From Hyphomicrobiales bacterium (lineage in GTDB: Bacteria > Pseudomonadota > Alphaproteobacteria > Rhizobiales > Xanthobacteraceae): 64,000 bases of DNA. The stretch is taken from NCBI GenBank assembly GCA_021732215.1, contig JAKFVL010000007.1:147876-211875 (forward strand). The letters are read 5' to 3'. A program made the translations under genes and the position numbers. Positions 15,070 to 27,101 of the stretch are shown here, piece after piece (position 1 is the stretch's first letter; the number at the start of each line of letters is the position of its first letter). Under the pieces are notes generated by a model that saw only the letters and a list, made by a program, of their open reading frames with translations, had not been told where the DNA came from and ran no database searches.

Positions 15070-15726
15070 TCAGGCGGTGACGCCAACCCCGATCGGGCAC
15101 GACACGCCCGTCCCGCCGAGGCCGCAATAGCCGCCCGGATTCTTGGCCAGATATTGCTGATGATAATCCTCGGCAAAATAGAACGGACCCGACGGCTTTA
15201 TCTCGGTGGTGATCGCACCGTAGCGCTTGGACGCCAGCGCTTTTTCGTAGGCAGCCTTCGATGCCTGCGCGGCACGAAGCTGCTCATCGCCGAAGGTGTA
15301 GATCGCCGAGCGATATTGCGTGCCGACGTCGTTGCCCTGACGCATGCCCTGGGTCGGGTCGTGATTTTCCCAGAACGTCTTCAACAGTTGCTCATAAGAA
15401 ATCTTTTTCGGATCGAACACCACCAGCACGACTTCGGTATGGCCGGTGCGGCCAGAGCAAGCCTCTTCATACGTCGGGTTCGGCGTGTGACCGCCGGCGT
15501 AGCCGACCGCCGTCGTATAAATGCCGTTGCCGAGTTGCCAGAACTTGCGCTCTGCGCCCCAGAAACAGCCGAGCGCGAACACCGCCTGCTCCATGCCCTC
15601 CGGATATGGCGGTTTCAACGGATTGCCATTGACGAAATGCTGCCGCGCGGTCGGGATCGGCGTCGAGCGGCCGGGCAGCGCCTCGCTGGCGCTCGGCAGG
15701 GCAGTGGGCTTACGCGAGAAAAACAT
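15070..15726 (-). CDS. msrA: Peptide methionine sulfoxide reductase MsrA
   Basis: 218 residues with GGAGCTC before the ATG. The catalytic motif GCFWG is at 53-57 (Cys54). The family block [20 protein letters not shown], then HTEVV and GTQYRS, follows. Two resolving cysteines are at the C-terminus (Cys201 and Cys210). It reduces methionine-S-sulfoxide in proteins with thioredoxin. The 45-residue N-terminal stretch before the domain has no clear signal peptide, so a cytoplasmic location is likely. It ends in its own terminator. Confidence 0.96.
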   Translation of the reverse strand: MFFSRKPTALPSASEALPGRSTPIPTARQHFVNGNPLKPPYPEGMEQAVFALGCFWGAERKFWQLGNGIYTTAVGYAGGHTPNPTYEEACSGRTGHTEVVLVVFDPKKISYEQLLKTFWENHDPTQGMRQGNDVGTQYRSAIYTFGDEQLRAAQASKAAYEKALASKRYGAITTEIKPSGPFYFAEDYHQQYLAKNPGGYCGLGGTGVSCPIGVGVTA

Positions 15727-15864
15727 GATGAGCTCCTTCGGTCAGCTTCCGCACATAACAGCTTCCGCACATATATATGTCGGTACGCTGCAGCCGTCAG
15801 GGCGTTACCGCGCCGAAACGATCATAAATTCGGCATTGTCGGTCTTTCTTTGGCGTCGGTTCGG

Positions 15865-16182
15865 TCAGTCGCGGGCATAACCAATCAGCGGCTTGCTCGG
15901 CCGGAACGCCAGCATCAGCACCAGCCCCGCGACACCAAGCACCGCCCAGGTCGGCTGATCGAGGACGACCTTGGCCACGCTGGTCCAGAGCCACGGCGCA
16001 AAACCCTCGACTGATTTCTGGAACGCCACCTGACTCGCCTGATTGATGTCGTTCCACAGTTCGCCGAGCCGGGTCAGGCGCAACGTCTGGTCGGCAATCG
16101 AGCGCGCGCCGTCGTAAACCAGAAAGATAAAGGCGCCGGTCAACAGCAGCAGTCCAATCAAACGAAAAAAACCACGGATCAT
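15865..16182 (-). CDS. Small inner-membrane protein of unknown function
   Basis: 105 residues from the ATG at 16182 (AGGTGGGTCG upstream). Two hydrophobic segments, residues 5-22 (FFRLIGLLLLTGAFIFLV) and about 75-93 (PTWAVLGVAGLVLMLAF), flank a soluble helical loop (DQTLRLTRLGELWNDINQAS). Both ends are probably on the same side of the membrane. The last residues are RPSKPLIGYARD. I do not recognise a family. It is monocistronic, between msrA and the rpsT leader. Confidence 0.7.
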   Translation of the reverse strand: MIRGFFRLIGLLLLTGAFIFLVYDGARSIADQTLRLTRLGELWNDINQASQVAFQKSVEGFAPWLWTSVAKVVLDQPTWAVLGVAGLVLMLAFRPSKPLIGYARD

Positions 16183-16416
16183 CGACCCACCTGCACCCTT
16201 CTTTCCATGCCCGGCGGGCCGGTAAACGGCCAGCCGACGCAAGCGCGCCCCGGCAATACCGCCGGACCGTGGCGAATTCAATCACATCCCGCCCGGCCGC
16301 ACCGCGCCTGATTAATGGACACCGCAGATATAATTCCGCAGCCATTGGGCCTCAGATACGATAGACAGAAACGGTCGTTTCCGGAGATTTTAGGCTCAAA
16401 ACGGGTTTGCCGGGCG
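16183..16416. other. Intergenic region before the rpsT promoter
   Basis: This is the left half of the 452-base gap between the membrane-protein gene and rpsT. It contains the minus-strand promoter region of that gene. No gene is recognised in it. Confidence 0.45.
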
Positions 16417-16445
16417 TTGACGCTTGCAGCTACCCTGACTATAAG
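16417..16445 (+). promoter_or_regulatory. Candidate rpsT promoter
   Basis: TTGACG (16417-16422) and TATAAG (16440-16445) are 17 bases apart, a strong sigma-70-type match. Transcription would start near 16452 and give a leader of about 180 bases before the rpsT ATG. Confidence 0.6.
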
Positions 16446-16456
16446 GTCGGCAAAAG

Positions 16457-16478
16457 GGCGGCAGATCATTCTGCCGCC
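16457..16478 (+). promoter_or_regulatory. Strong hairpin at the start of the rpsT leader
   Basis: GGCGGCAGA (16457-16465) pairs perfectly with TCTGCCGCC (16470-16478) around TCAT. A second small palindrome, GGAACTACAGTTCC, follows at 16491-16504. The hairpin lies only a few bases after the predicted start of transcription, so it could stabilise the mRNA or take part in S20 control. No run of T follows, so it is not a terminator. Confidence 0.45.
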
Positions 16479-16634
16479 GATGTTCTTTCTGGAACTACAG
16501 TTCCTTTTGGAACAGCGTTCTTCAGGAAAATTCAATTCACCATCGCCGGCCGCAGAGGGCTGCACCGGCGTCCGTCAATCGAACAGGCCAACGGCCAATC
16601 CGGTTGCGGAAATGACAGAAGCGGCAAAGAGAGC

Positions 16635-16901
16635 ATGGCCAATACAACTTCCGCAAAGAAGGCGACGCGCAAGATTGCCCGCCGCACCATCGTCAACAAG
16701 GCGCGACGCACCAAGATGCGCGGATCGGTCCGCAACGTCGAGGAAGCGATCCAGAAGGGCGATCGCGATGCGGCGATCAAGGCGCTGCGCGCGGCCGAGC
16801 CGGAACTGATGAAGGCTGCCCAGCAAAACATCATCCATAAGAACAATGCGAGCCGGAAGGTATCGCGCCTGACGCACCAGATCGCGAAGCTCGCCAAGTA
16901 A
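16635..16901 (+). CDS. rpsT: 30S ribosomal protein S20
   Basis: 88 residues, the normal length. It begins [17 protein letters not shown] and is rich in Lys and Arg throughout, with the typical [20 protein letters not shown] helix and a C-terminal [14 protein letters not shown]. The start is fixed by the universal MAN beginning and an AAAGAGAGC site. It binds 16S rRNA early in 30S assembly. It has its own promoter, a long leader with hairpins, and its own terminator. It lies just upstream of dnaA, as in related Bradyrhizobium-group genomes. Confidence 0.97.
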   Translation: MANTTSAKKATRKIARRTIVNKARRTKMRGSVRNVEEAIQKGDRDAAIKALRAAEPELMKAAQQNIIHKNNASRKVSRLTHQIAKLAK

Positions 16902-16970
16902 GTTGGTCCCTTGGACTTTGCCGGGCCAGCAATACGCAATCTTGCTTCGCGACGATCTGGAACCAAACGA

Positions 16971-16996
16971 GCCCGGCTTCAGCCGGGCTTTTGTTT
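16971..16996 (+). terminator. Rho-independent terminator after rpsT
   Basis: GCCCGGCT-TC-AGCCGGGC followed by TTTTGTTTT, about 70 bases after the rpsT stop. Confidence 0.9.
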
Positions 16997-18294
16997 TATC
17001 AAGCTAATCCATCGCAACATGTCGTCGCGCTCGCACTGCGAACTGATGAAACTCCGCAATCGTTGTCGACAGGCTCGCTGAAGAAGTCACGCAAAACAGA
17101 GCGTCACCGATAACGATACCGCAGTTGCGAGAACCTCGCAGCGCACTGCTCGCTTCATCACACGCTCATTCGGCCGCAATCGCAAATGCAAGCGCATTGC
17201 TGTCGCAGGCATAAGACGCTGACGAGGGTTACCCTGTCGTGACGCTCAGAAAAACGCGCGCTTCAATAATCACTTATCAACATAGCGCGTGCGAGTAGTT
17301 GTAAAACCGGTTCGGCTCGTAACCGGTTGCGACAATCTGATGAAATATTTTTAAGCAAAGTCACAGTGTGTGACACGCGCGCAACGCTTCGATTCTCCGC
17401 ACAGATTCAAATCGTTGAGGTGATGTCACAAACGATTGCGGGGCAGATGCACTCATCGCATGATTTTTTTGCGCCATCGCTTAAATCAAATGCGTTGCGA
17501 GTCCATTAACCTCGTGTATTCCTTAAGTCGTTCGCGGTACCTGCGGCTCTTAAGATCAGAGCGGCTCAAGATCCGGGGTGCACGTGCAGATCTAATGACG
17601 GTATGCGCGTCAGCGACGCTTTCCAGGTGATTGCGTTTCAAAAGGCAGAGAGGATTCACTCACATCGATTGTGAGAGCGATGAATTCGTGCCGGGAGAAA
17701 CCGTCACCGAATTGAGACCATGCGAACACGAGACCCGACGAGAACATTCAACAAGAGCATCATCAAGAAGACCAACGGCGCAGCGGGGCTGCTGCACCGT
17801 TCAGGTTTCGAAGACTGATACACGGCGGCACTGAACAAGACATCGACAAGCGGGCAACTTGCTGCGGGTTTTCCGCAGCAGGCAGGGGGCGCTTTATGAA
17901 AATTTACGGAGCCAAAATGGTTCATGATCATTCGCTGACAATCGCATCCCGGCATTTTCACACAGTACTATGCATTTCCACGGATTTTCAGGCCCGCGCC
18001 TTTGGCGCTACATCCAGCGGCGGCTGCATTCACCCGTATCGTCCACCCAGTCCAAGTCCTCGCTGATATCACCCGCGCTGACATCGCGCGGCGCAATCTC
18101 CATCTGCACATCGGCTGAGCTGGTAGCGGCATTCAAAGGTGCCGCAAGGAGCAGCGTTGTCTGGAGATTGCACGTGCTGAGGTCCGTTGCATCGTAACGA
18201 TGCACGGCAGCGTCACGAGATCACTGGCAATCGAATTGCATGGTCAATTGCGATCGCCTCGACCGAAAATACAGAAACCAGAAAAGCAAAGACA
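16997..18294. other. Long non-coding region upstream of dnaA (possible origin or control region)
   Basis: About 1.3 kb without a convincing gene, visibly richer in A/T than the flanks, with short A/T runs at 17340-17355 and 17463-17470. One perfect DnaA box lies at 17274-17282. A perfect 8-bp inverted repeat, TGCTGCGG / CCGCAGCA, lies at 17860-17880. Short open frames (for example 17631-17834) show no ribosome-binding site or known product. The region must include the dnaA promoter. Whether it is also a replication origin cannot be decided by eye, because some relatives replicate from a site near hemE. Confidence 0.5.
17274..17282 (+). promoter_or_regulatory. DnaA box
   Basis: TTATCAACA matches the consensus TTATCCACA/TTATNCACA in eight of nine positions and is the R-type box often seen in alphaproteobacteria. 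No cluster of further boxes was found by eye, so its role may be dnaA autoregulation. Confidence 0.45.
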
Positions 18295-19758
18295 ATGGCA
18301 AATCTGCATCAGGAACAGTCGCCCCGTGATCTCCCGCTCCGCGATCCGTCAATTCGTGACCAGTGGACGCGCGTGAGGAGCCGGCTGCGTGCGAGCGTCG
18401 GGGAGGACATCTATTCGAGCTGGTTCGCGCGGATGGACCTCGAGAGCGTGCAAGACGAGTGCGTCTACATGACCGTACCGACCGTGTTCCTGCGCAGCTG
18501 GATTCAGTCGCATTACATCGACCGCGTGCTGTCGTCCTGGCAAGCAGAGCTGCCGGAAGTGAAGCGCGTCAGCGTTACCGTGCGCTCCGCGATGCGGGCG
18601 GCAGTTCCGGCGAAGGAAGCCGCGCCGACCGTTGACGTGCGCCGCCCGGATCGTCCGGCGCAGGAACTGCGCGTCAGCGCCTCCGCTCCTGTGTCTGCGA
18701 GCCATGACGCGCTCGGCGGCTCGCCGCTCGATCCGCGTCTGACGTTCTCGAGTTTCGTGATGGGCCGCTCCAACACGCTGGCGCACGCCGCCGCGCGTCA
18801 GGTCGCCGAAGGCCGCCGCGGCGATCCGGTGATGTTCAATCCTCTCTATATCCACGCCGGTGTGGGGCTTGGCAAAACCCACCTGCTGCAGGCGGTGACA
18901 TGGGCCGGCAATTCCAGCCCCGACCGCAAGGTGCTGTACCTCACCGCCGAGAAGTTCATGTACGGCTTTGTCGCCGCGCTGAAGGCGCAAAATTCTCTGG
19001 CGTTCAAGGAGGCGCTGCGCGGCATCGACGTTCTCATCATCGACGACCTGCAGTTCCTGCAGGGCAAGACGATCCAGAGCGAATTCTGTCACACCTTGAA
19101 TGCACTGATCGACGCTGGACGTCAGGTCGTGGTCGCGTCGGACCGGCCGCCGTCCGATCTGGAAAGCCTCGACGATCGCGTGCGCTCGCGGCTCGCCGGC
19201 GGTCTGGTCGTCGAGATGGGTTCGCTCGGCGAAGAGCTGCGGCTGGAAATCCTGCGATCGCGGGTCACAGCGGCGCGCGTGCATCATGCCGGCTTCGACG
19301 TCCCGGAACCGGTTCTGGATTATCTGGCCAAGGCGATCACCCACAACGGTCGCGACCTCGAGGGTGCGGTCAATCGCCTGCTCGCGCACAGCAAGCTCAA
19401 CGCCCAACCGGTCACGCTGGAAATGGCCGAACGCGAGGTACGCGATCTGGTCCGCCCGCAGGAGCCCAAGCGCGTCAAGATCGAGGACATCCAGCGCGTG
19501 GTGGCGCGGCAGTATAATGTCAGCCGCTCCGACCTGCTGTCGTCGCGCCGCACCGCCAATGTGGTACGCCCACGGCAGGTTGCGATGTACCTGTCGAAGG
19601 TGCTGACGTTGCGGTCGCTGCCGGAAATCGGCCGCCGCTTCGGTGGCCGCGATCACACCACGGTGCTGCACGCGGTGCGCAAGATCGAGGCTCTGGTGGG
19701 CAAGGACCATTCGCTTGCCGACGAGGTCGAACTGCTCAAGCGCCAGCTTCAGGACTGA
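18295..19758 (+). CDS. dnaA: Chromosomal replication initiator protein DnaA
   Basis: 487 residues from the ATG at 18295; upstream in-frame codons exist but lack similarity. Domain I (about 20-95) has the [15 protein letters not shown] motif. A Pro/Ala-rich linker follows. The AAA+ domain has [14 protein letters not shown], Walker A GVGLGKTH (189-196) and Walker B VLIIDD (246-251). Domain IV has the DnaA-box recognition helix [16 protein letters not shown] near the C-terminus. It initiates replication by unwinding the origin. It lies 227 bases before dnaN in the conserved dnaA-dnaN-recF-gyrB order. Confidence 0.98.
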   Translation: MANLHQEQSPRDLPLRDPSIRDQWTRVRSRLRASVGEDIYSSWFARMDLESVQDECVYMTVPTVFLRSWIQSHYIDRVLSSWQAELPEVKRVSVTVRSAMRAAVPAKEAAPTVDVRRPDRPAQELRVSASAPVSASHDALGGSPLDPRLTFSSFVMGRSNTLAHAAARQVAEGRRGDPVMFNPLYIHAGVGLGKTHLLQAVTWAGNSSPDRKVLYLTAEKFMYGFVAALKAQNSLAFKEALRGIDVLIIDDLQFLQGKTIQSEFCHTLNALIDAGRQVVVASDRPPSDLESLDDRVRSRLAGGLVVEMGSLGEELRLEILRSRVTAARVHHAGFDVPEPVLDYLAKAITHNGRDLEGAVNRLLAHSKLNAQPVTLEMAEREVRDLVRPQEPKRVKIEDIQRVVARQYNVSRSDLLSSRRTANVVRPRQVAMYLSKVLTLRSLPEIGRRFGGRDHTTVLHAVRKIEALVGKDHSLADEVELLKRQLQD

Positions 19759-19985
19759 GGCGGGCAGGCTTCTGCCACACCCCCGATAAGCCTTGAGAAT
19801 CGCCGGGAAAAGTGAGCGTTCCCGGCGGCGGACCCTTGCGTCCCAGCACGTTTTCGCGCCACCTTGCGGTCCCCCATCGGCTTGGTCAAAATCCATATCC
19901 GGTGGGATCAATGCCGCGGCTCCCGGCCGGGCTGCGCGGCCTTCACCACACTCTCTGTTCGCAATCGGATTTGGCGGGATTTGAA

Positions 19986-21104
19986 ATGAAGGTGACTGTC
20001 GAGCGTGCGCAGCTTCTGAAATCGCTAGGCCACGTTCATCGCGTGGTCGAACGCCGCAACACCATTCCCATTCTCGGCAACGTGCTGATCCGTGCGGACA
20101 ACGCCAGGCTGTCGCTCAAGGCCACCGACCTCGATCTTGAGGTCACGGAAACGCTGGCGGCCGAAGTCTCGGGCGGCGGCTCGACCACCGTTCCGGCCCA
20201 CATGTTCTACGACATCGTGCGCAAGCTGCCCGACGGTTCGCAGATCGTGCTCGAAGGCGACGGCGACCGCTCGGTGCTTGCGATCCGCGCCGGCCGCTCG
20301 CGCTTTACGCTGCAGACCCTGCCGGAGAGCGATTTCCCCGATCTCGCCGCCGGCCAGATGACGCATTCGTTCAAGCTCGCGGCCGCCGACATGAAACGGC
20401 TGATCGACCGCACGCAGTTTGCGATCTCAACGGAAGAAACCCGCTACTATCTCAACGGCATCTATCTGCACAATGCCGGCAGCGGCAAAACCGCAACGCT
20501 GCGCGCTGTCGCCACCGACGGCCACCGGCTGGCGCAGATCGATCTTGCGATGCCCAAGGGCGCGACCGGCATGGCCGGCGTCATCGTGCCGCGCAAGACG
20601 GTCGGTGAGGTGCAGCGGTTGATCGAGGACAACGAGGCCGAAGTCGGCATCGAACTCTCCATCGGCAAAATTCGCTTCTCGCTCGGCAATGTGGTGCTGA
20701 CCTCGAAGCTGATCGACGGAACATTCCCGGACTATGGCCGCGTCATTCCGCAGAACAATGACAAGGAACTCGTCGTCGACAAGAAGGATTTCGAAGCGGC
20801 GGTCGACCGCGTCTCGACCATTTCCAGCGAGCGCGGGCGCGCCGTGAAGCTCGCGCTGTCCGCAGGCAAGCTCGTGCTCTCGGTGACCAATCCGGATTCC
20901 GGCAGCGCCACGGAAGAACTGGAGGTCGAGTACGCCGCCGACGCGCTCGATATCGGATTCAACTCGCGCTACCTGCTCGATATCGCAGCCCAGATCGAGG
21001 GCGAGGTCGCGATCCTGAAACTCGCCGATCCCGGTTCGCCGACGCTGATCCAGGACAAAGACTCCAAGGGCGCGCTCTACGTGCTGATGCCGATGCGGGT
21101 GTAA
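19986..21104 (+). CDS. dnaN: DNA polymerase III beta subunit (sliding clamp)
   Basis: 372 residues, the usual length, beginning MKVTVERAQLLKSLGHVHRV. Three clamp repeats are recognisable, with RRNTIPILGNVLI in the first, STEETRYYLNGIYLH in the second, and the C-terminal ALYVLMPMRV that forms part of the protein-binding pocket. The homodimer encircles DNA and tethers polymerase III and many repair proteins. The start is fixed by the family beginning. Confidence 0.98.
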   Translation: MKVTVERAQLLKSLGHVHRVVERRNTIPILGNVLIRADNARLSLKATDLDLEVTETLAAEVSGGGSTTVPAHMFYDIVRKLPDGSQIVLEGDGDRSVLAIRAGRSRFTLQTLPESDFPDLAAGQMTHSFKLAAADMKRLIDRTQFAISTEETRYYLNGIYLHNAGSGKTATLRAVATDGHRLAQIDLAMPKGATGMAGVIVPRKTVGEVQRLIEDNEAEVGIELSIGKIRFSLGNVVLTSKLIDGTFPDYGRVIPQNNDKELVVDKKDFEAAVDRVSTISSERGRAVKLALSAGKLVLSVTNPDSGSATEELEVEYAADALDIGFNSRYLLDIAAQIEGEVAILKLADPGSPTLIQDKDSKGALYVLMPMRV

Positions 21105-21168
21105 GGCCTGGACTGGCTATCAGCGATCATTGAACCCTCTTCCCTTGTCAGCTTCGCGTTGTTTCCAT

Positions 21169-21246
21169 CATGCCCGGCCTTGTGCCGGGCATCCACGTCT
21201 TTAACGTTTCACCGAGCGTGGATGGCCGGGACAAGCCCGGCCATGA
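21169..21246. repeat. Inverted-repeat element, family A, copy 1
   Basis: A left arm starting CATGCCCGGCCTTGTGCCGG (21169-21197) and a right arm starting CGTGGATGGCCGGGACAAGC (21217-21246) are imperfect reverse complements. They form a long hairpin in the dnaN-recF gap. A related copy lies at 33521-33605. Confidence 0.8.
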
Positions 21247-21262
21247 CAGCTAAAAAACATCC

Positions 21263-22402
21263 ATGACCGTCTCCCGCATCCAGCGCCTTTCGCTCACGCA
21301 CTTTCGCAACTACCGCGCGGCGAGCGTGCGCACGGCCTCTGACATCGTAGTGCTCGCCGGGCCGAACGGCGCGGGCAAGACCAACTGTCTCGAAGCGATC
21401 TCGTTTCTGACGCCGGGACGCGGCTTGCGGCGCGCCACGCTGGACGACGTTGCCGACAAAGAAGGCGACGGTTCGTGGGCGGTGTCGGCGGAGGTCGAAG
21501 GTGCGCTCGGCCTCGCCACGCTCGGCACCGGCATCGATCTTCCGGCGGCCGACGCCGCATCAACCGCGCGCCGCTGCCGCATCGACCGCGAACCCGTCAC
21601 GTCCGCAGCGGCGTTTGGCGATCATCTGCGCATGGTGTGGCTGACGCCGGCAATGGACGGACTGTTCATGGGCGCGGCATCCGAGCGGCGGCGATTCTTC
21701 GATCGTCTGGTGCTCGCGATCGATAGCGATCACTCGAGCCGCGTCTCGGCGCTGGAGCGTTCGCTGCGCTCGCGCAATCGCCTCCTGGAAGATCGCAATT
21801 TCGATACGCACTGGTGCGAGGCCATCGAGCGCGAGACTGCGGAGCTTGCTGTTGCGGTCGCAGCGATGCGCGGCGAAACCGTCAAGCGATTGTCGGCGGC
21901 GCTTGCCGCCCGCGAAGCCACATCGCCGTTTCCGACCGCACGCATTGCGCTCGAGGGCTGGATGGAAAATGCGCTGATGAGCGAGCCCGCCACCGCCGTC
22001 GAGGATCGCTACCGGCGGATCCTGCGCGAGGGCCGCGCCCGCGATGCGGCTGCCGGCCGCACGCTTGACGGCCCTCACCTCACGGATTTGGAAGTGATCT
22101 ACGCGCCAAAGAATTCGCCGGCGAAAGATGCCTCAACCGGGGAGCAAAAGGCGCTGCTGATCGGTCTGGTCATCGCCCACGCCGGTCTGGTCGCGGAGAT
22201 GACCGGCATCACGCCGCTGCTGTTGCTGGACGAAGTCGTGGCGCATCTTGACCCCAACCGCCGCGCCGCGCTGTTCGACGCGCTTGCGCAACTCGGCGCG
22301 CAGGTCTGGATCACAGGCGCGGACCCGCTCGCGTTCAGCGACATCGCTGCGCGCGCGGATATATTTCATGTCGAAGCAGGGCATATCGAACGGCGGACCT
22401 GA
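21263..22402 (+). CDS. recF: DNA replication and repair protein RecF
   Basis: 379 residues. The N-terminal ABC-type ATPase half has Walker A GPNGAGKTN (near residue 33). The C-terminal half has the signature STGEQKALL and Walker B LLLLDEVVAHLD. HFRNYR at 13-18 is the standard RecF beginning. It helps load RecA at gaps in single-stranded DNA with RecO and RecR. It follows dnaN after a repeat element and is convergent with the small gene at 22434. Confidence 0.97.
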   Translation: MTVSRIQRLSLTHFRNYRAASVRTASDIVVLAGPNGAGKTNCLEAISFLTPGRGLRRATLDDVADKEGDGSWAVSAEVEGALGLATLGTGIDLPAADAASTARRCRIDREPVTSAAAFGDHLRMVWLTPAMDGLFMGAASERRRFFDRLVLAIDSDHSSRVSALERSLRSRNRLLEDRNFDTHWCEAIERETAELAVAVAAMRGETVKRLSAALAAREATSPFPTARIALEGWMENALMSEPATAVEDRYRRILREGRARDAAAGRTLDGPHLTDLEVIYAPKNSPAKDASTGEQKALLIGLVIAHAGLVAEMTGITPLLLLDEVVAHLDPNRRAALFDALAQLGAQVWITGADPLAFSDIAARADIFHVEAGHIERRT

Positions 22403-22433
22403 TCGGTCGCACCGCGTCTCAAACCGGACGGGA

Positions 22434-22640
22434 TCAACCCAGACGGCTGAGCTGTTCCTCGGTGACCACGCGCTCGATGTTCTCGGTCTTGCTGCGGATG
22501 CGATAGCGCGGACGCCCGTCGGCTTCGATCGGCAGGCACGAGACGATCGTGTAGACGCTGCGTTGCTTGACGACGGCGCGGCCCTGCGGTCCCTGAAGCT
22601 GGTGATGGACGTCATCGTTGATCGCGTAATTGTGGGCCAT
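22434..22640 (-). CDS. Small conserved hypothetical protein
   Basis: 68 residues from an ATG preceded by GGAGAGC. The sequence (MAHNYAINDDVHHQLQGPQG, then RSVYTIVSCLPIEADGRPRY and IRSKTENIERVVTEEQLSRL) looks like a small beta-barrel-type protein, soluble and cytoplasmic. I recognise it only as a type common near recF/gyrB in this family, without a known function. It is convergent with recF. Confidence 0.7.
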   Translation of the reverse strand: MAHNYAINDDVHHQLQGPQGRAVVKQRSVYTIVSCLPIEADGRPRYRIRSKTENIERVVTEEQLSRLG

Positions 22641-25539
<2,899 letters not shown>

Positions 25540-25691
25540 GCCACCGGCCGCTCGACCAGGTCGGCTGCCTTCGTCGCAGACCTGTCATGTTCCAAAGTCG
25601 AAGGCGATGCGCTTTTCGCCGCCTGTGATCTTGCCGCATTCTGCGCTAGCATCTCCATGCCGGCATCAAGAGCGCCGGCGAGGGATGCCGA

Positions 25692-27089
25692 ATGAACCGC
25701 CCCGTCACCGAGCGCGCATCGTCGTTTTTCAGCGGCCTGCTCGATACCCTGACCGAACGCGGCCGCAGCCTCTTGCAGTGGCGCGGGGCGGCAGCGGCGC
25801 TGACGCAGGCGCAGCTCATCGAACTTGGTGAGGCATTGCTGTCACGCCGCGGCGAAGCCACCGGCGTCGCGCTGGCGCAGGCGCTGCTGGACGCCTACGC
25901 CGCCGCACCGCGCAGCGACCGCATGGCTTTCCTCGACGCCATGGCCGAGCAGTTCGGCCCCGACGAAGCAGAGCTGACCCGGGCCATCGAGATCGTCCGC
26001 AACGGCGACTTGAGTTCAGAGGCCGTCAACCGCCTGCACAAGGCGGCAGAACCGCGGCGGCAGGAATTGATCCGCCGCCTCAACCTCGCACCCGGCGGCA
26101 CCGCCGCATTGGTGAAAATGCGAGAGGAACTGCTCGCGGCGCTCCGCGAACGGCCGCAGCTCGCGCACGTCGACAGCGATTTCAGTCATCTGTTCGGTTC
26201 CTGGTTCAACAGGGGTTTTCTCGTGCTCAGGCGCATCGACTGGACCACTCCGGCCAACATTCTCGAGAAGATCATCCGCTACGAGGCCGTGCACGCCTTC
26301 GAGAACTGGGACGATCTGCGCAACCGCCTCGCGCCGCCAGATCGCCGCTGCTACGGCTTCTTTCATCCACAGCTTGTCGACGAGCCGCTGATCTTCGTCG
26401 AAGTGGCGCTGACCCGAGAGATTCCGCCGGCGATCGCGCCCCTGCTCGACCTTGAGCGGAAGGCAATCGGCGCGAACGAAGCCAATACTGCTGTGTTCTA
26501 TTCGATTTCCAACACCCAGCGCGGGCTCGGAGGCATTTCGTTCGGCAACTTCCTGATCAAGCAGGTGGTCGAGGATATCAAGCGCGAGCTGCCGAACCTG
26601 ACGACCTTCGTCACCCTGTCGCCAGTGCCCGGTTTCGCAGACTGGCTGGGCAAGGAGCGCGCCAACGCCAGCTCAACTGTGCTGGAGTCCGATCAGCGCG
26701 AGGCGCTGAACAATCTCGACATCCCGGACTGGGCCAGCGACCAGGTGCTCTGCGCGCGGATCGAGCCGGCGCTACTGTCCGCCGCCGCGGCCTATTTCCT
26801 GACCGCGCGCACGTCGCGCGGCGGACTGATTGATCCGGTGGCGCGTTTCCATTTGGGCAACGGCGCGCGGCTGGAACGGCTGAACGTCCTCGGCGATCGC
26901 TCCGAGAAGGGCATACAGCAATCGCACGGCCTGATGGTGAACTACCTCTATGCGCTCAACGAGATCGAGAGCAATCACGAGGCCTATGCCGAAAAGCGAC
27001 AGGTTGCAGCATCGTCCGCCGTGCGCAAGCTGCTCTCGGCGCGGCCTGTTCAAGGAGATAGCGCGCCACTCGCGCCGGCTTCGTCCTGA
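25692..27089 (+). CDS. Malonyl-CoA decarboxylase
   Basis: 465 residues, the usual length for bacterial malonyl-CoA decarboxylase. An N-terminal helical domain is followed by the GNAT-like catalytic domain with RYEAVHAFENWDDLRNRL, CYGFFHPQLVDEPLIFVEVAL and FYSISNTQRGLGGISFGNFL. The family His and Ser residues (SPVPGF and the HGLMVNYLY block near the end) are present. It converts malonyl-CoA to acetyl-CoA and CO2. In rhizobia the gene often sits with matB and matC, but neither is nearby here. Confidence 0.93.
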   Translation: MNRPVTERASSFFSGLLDTLTERGRSLLQWRGAAAALTQAQLIELGEALLSRRGEATGVALAQALLDAYAAAPRSDRMAFLDAMAEQFGPDEAELTRAIEIVRNGDLSSEAVNRLHKAAEPRRQELIRRLNLAPGGTAALVKMREELLAALRERPQLAHVDSDFSHLFGSWFNRGFLVLRRIDWTTPANILEKIIRYEAVHAFENWDDLRNRLAPPDRRCYGFFHPQLVDEPLIFVEVALTREIPPAIAPLLDLERKAIGANEANTAVFYSISNTQRGLGGISFGNFLIKQVVEDIKRELPNLTTFVTLSPVPGFADWLGKERANASSTVLESDQREALNNLDIPDWASDQVLCARIEPALLSAAAAYFLTARTSRGGLIDPVARFHLGNGARLERLNVLGDRSEKGIQQSHGLMVNYLYALNEIESNHEAYAEKRQVAASSAVRKLLSARPVQGDSAPLAPASS

Positions 27090-27101
27090 GACAGGCTTCC
27101 G

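Noticed and set aside
17704..17961. 85-codon open frame on minus before dnaA
   Set aside because: No ribosome-binding site and no similarity; overlaps the A/T-rich control region.
16997..18294. CtrA-type TTAA-N7-TTAA sites as evidence for an origin
   Set aside because: TTAA occurs, but no pair with the right spacing was found by eye.
18349..19911. 520-codon open frame on minus
   Set aside because: Antisense to dnaA, same cause.
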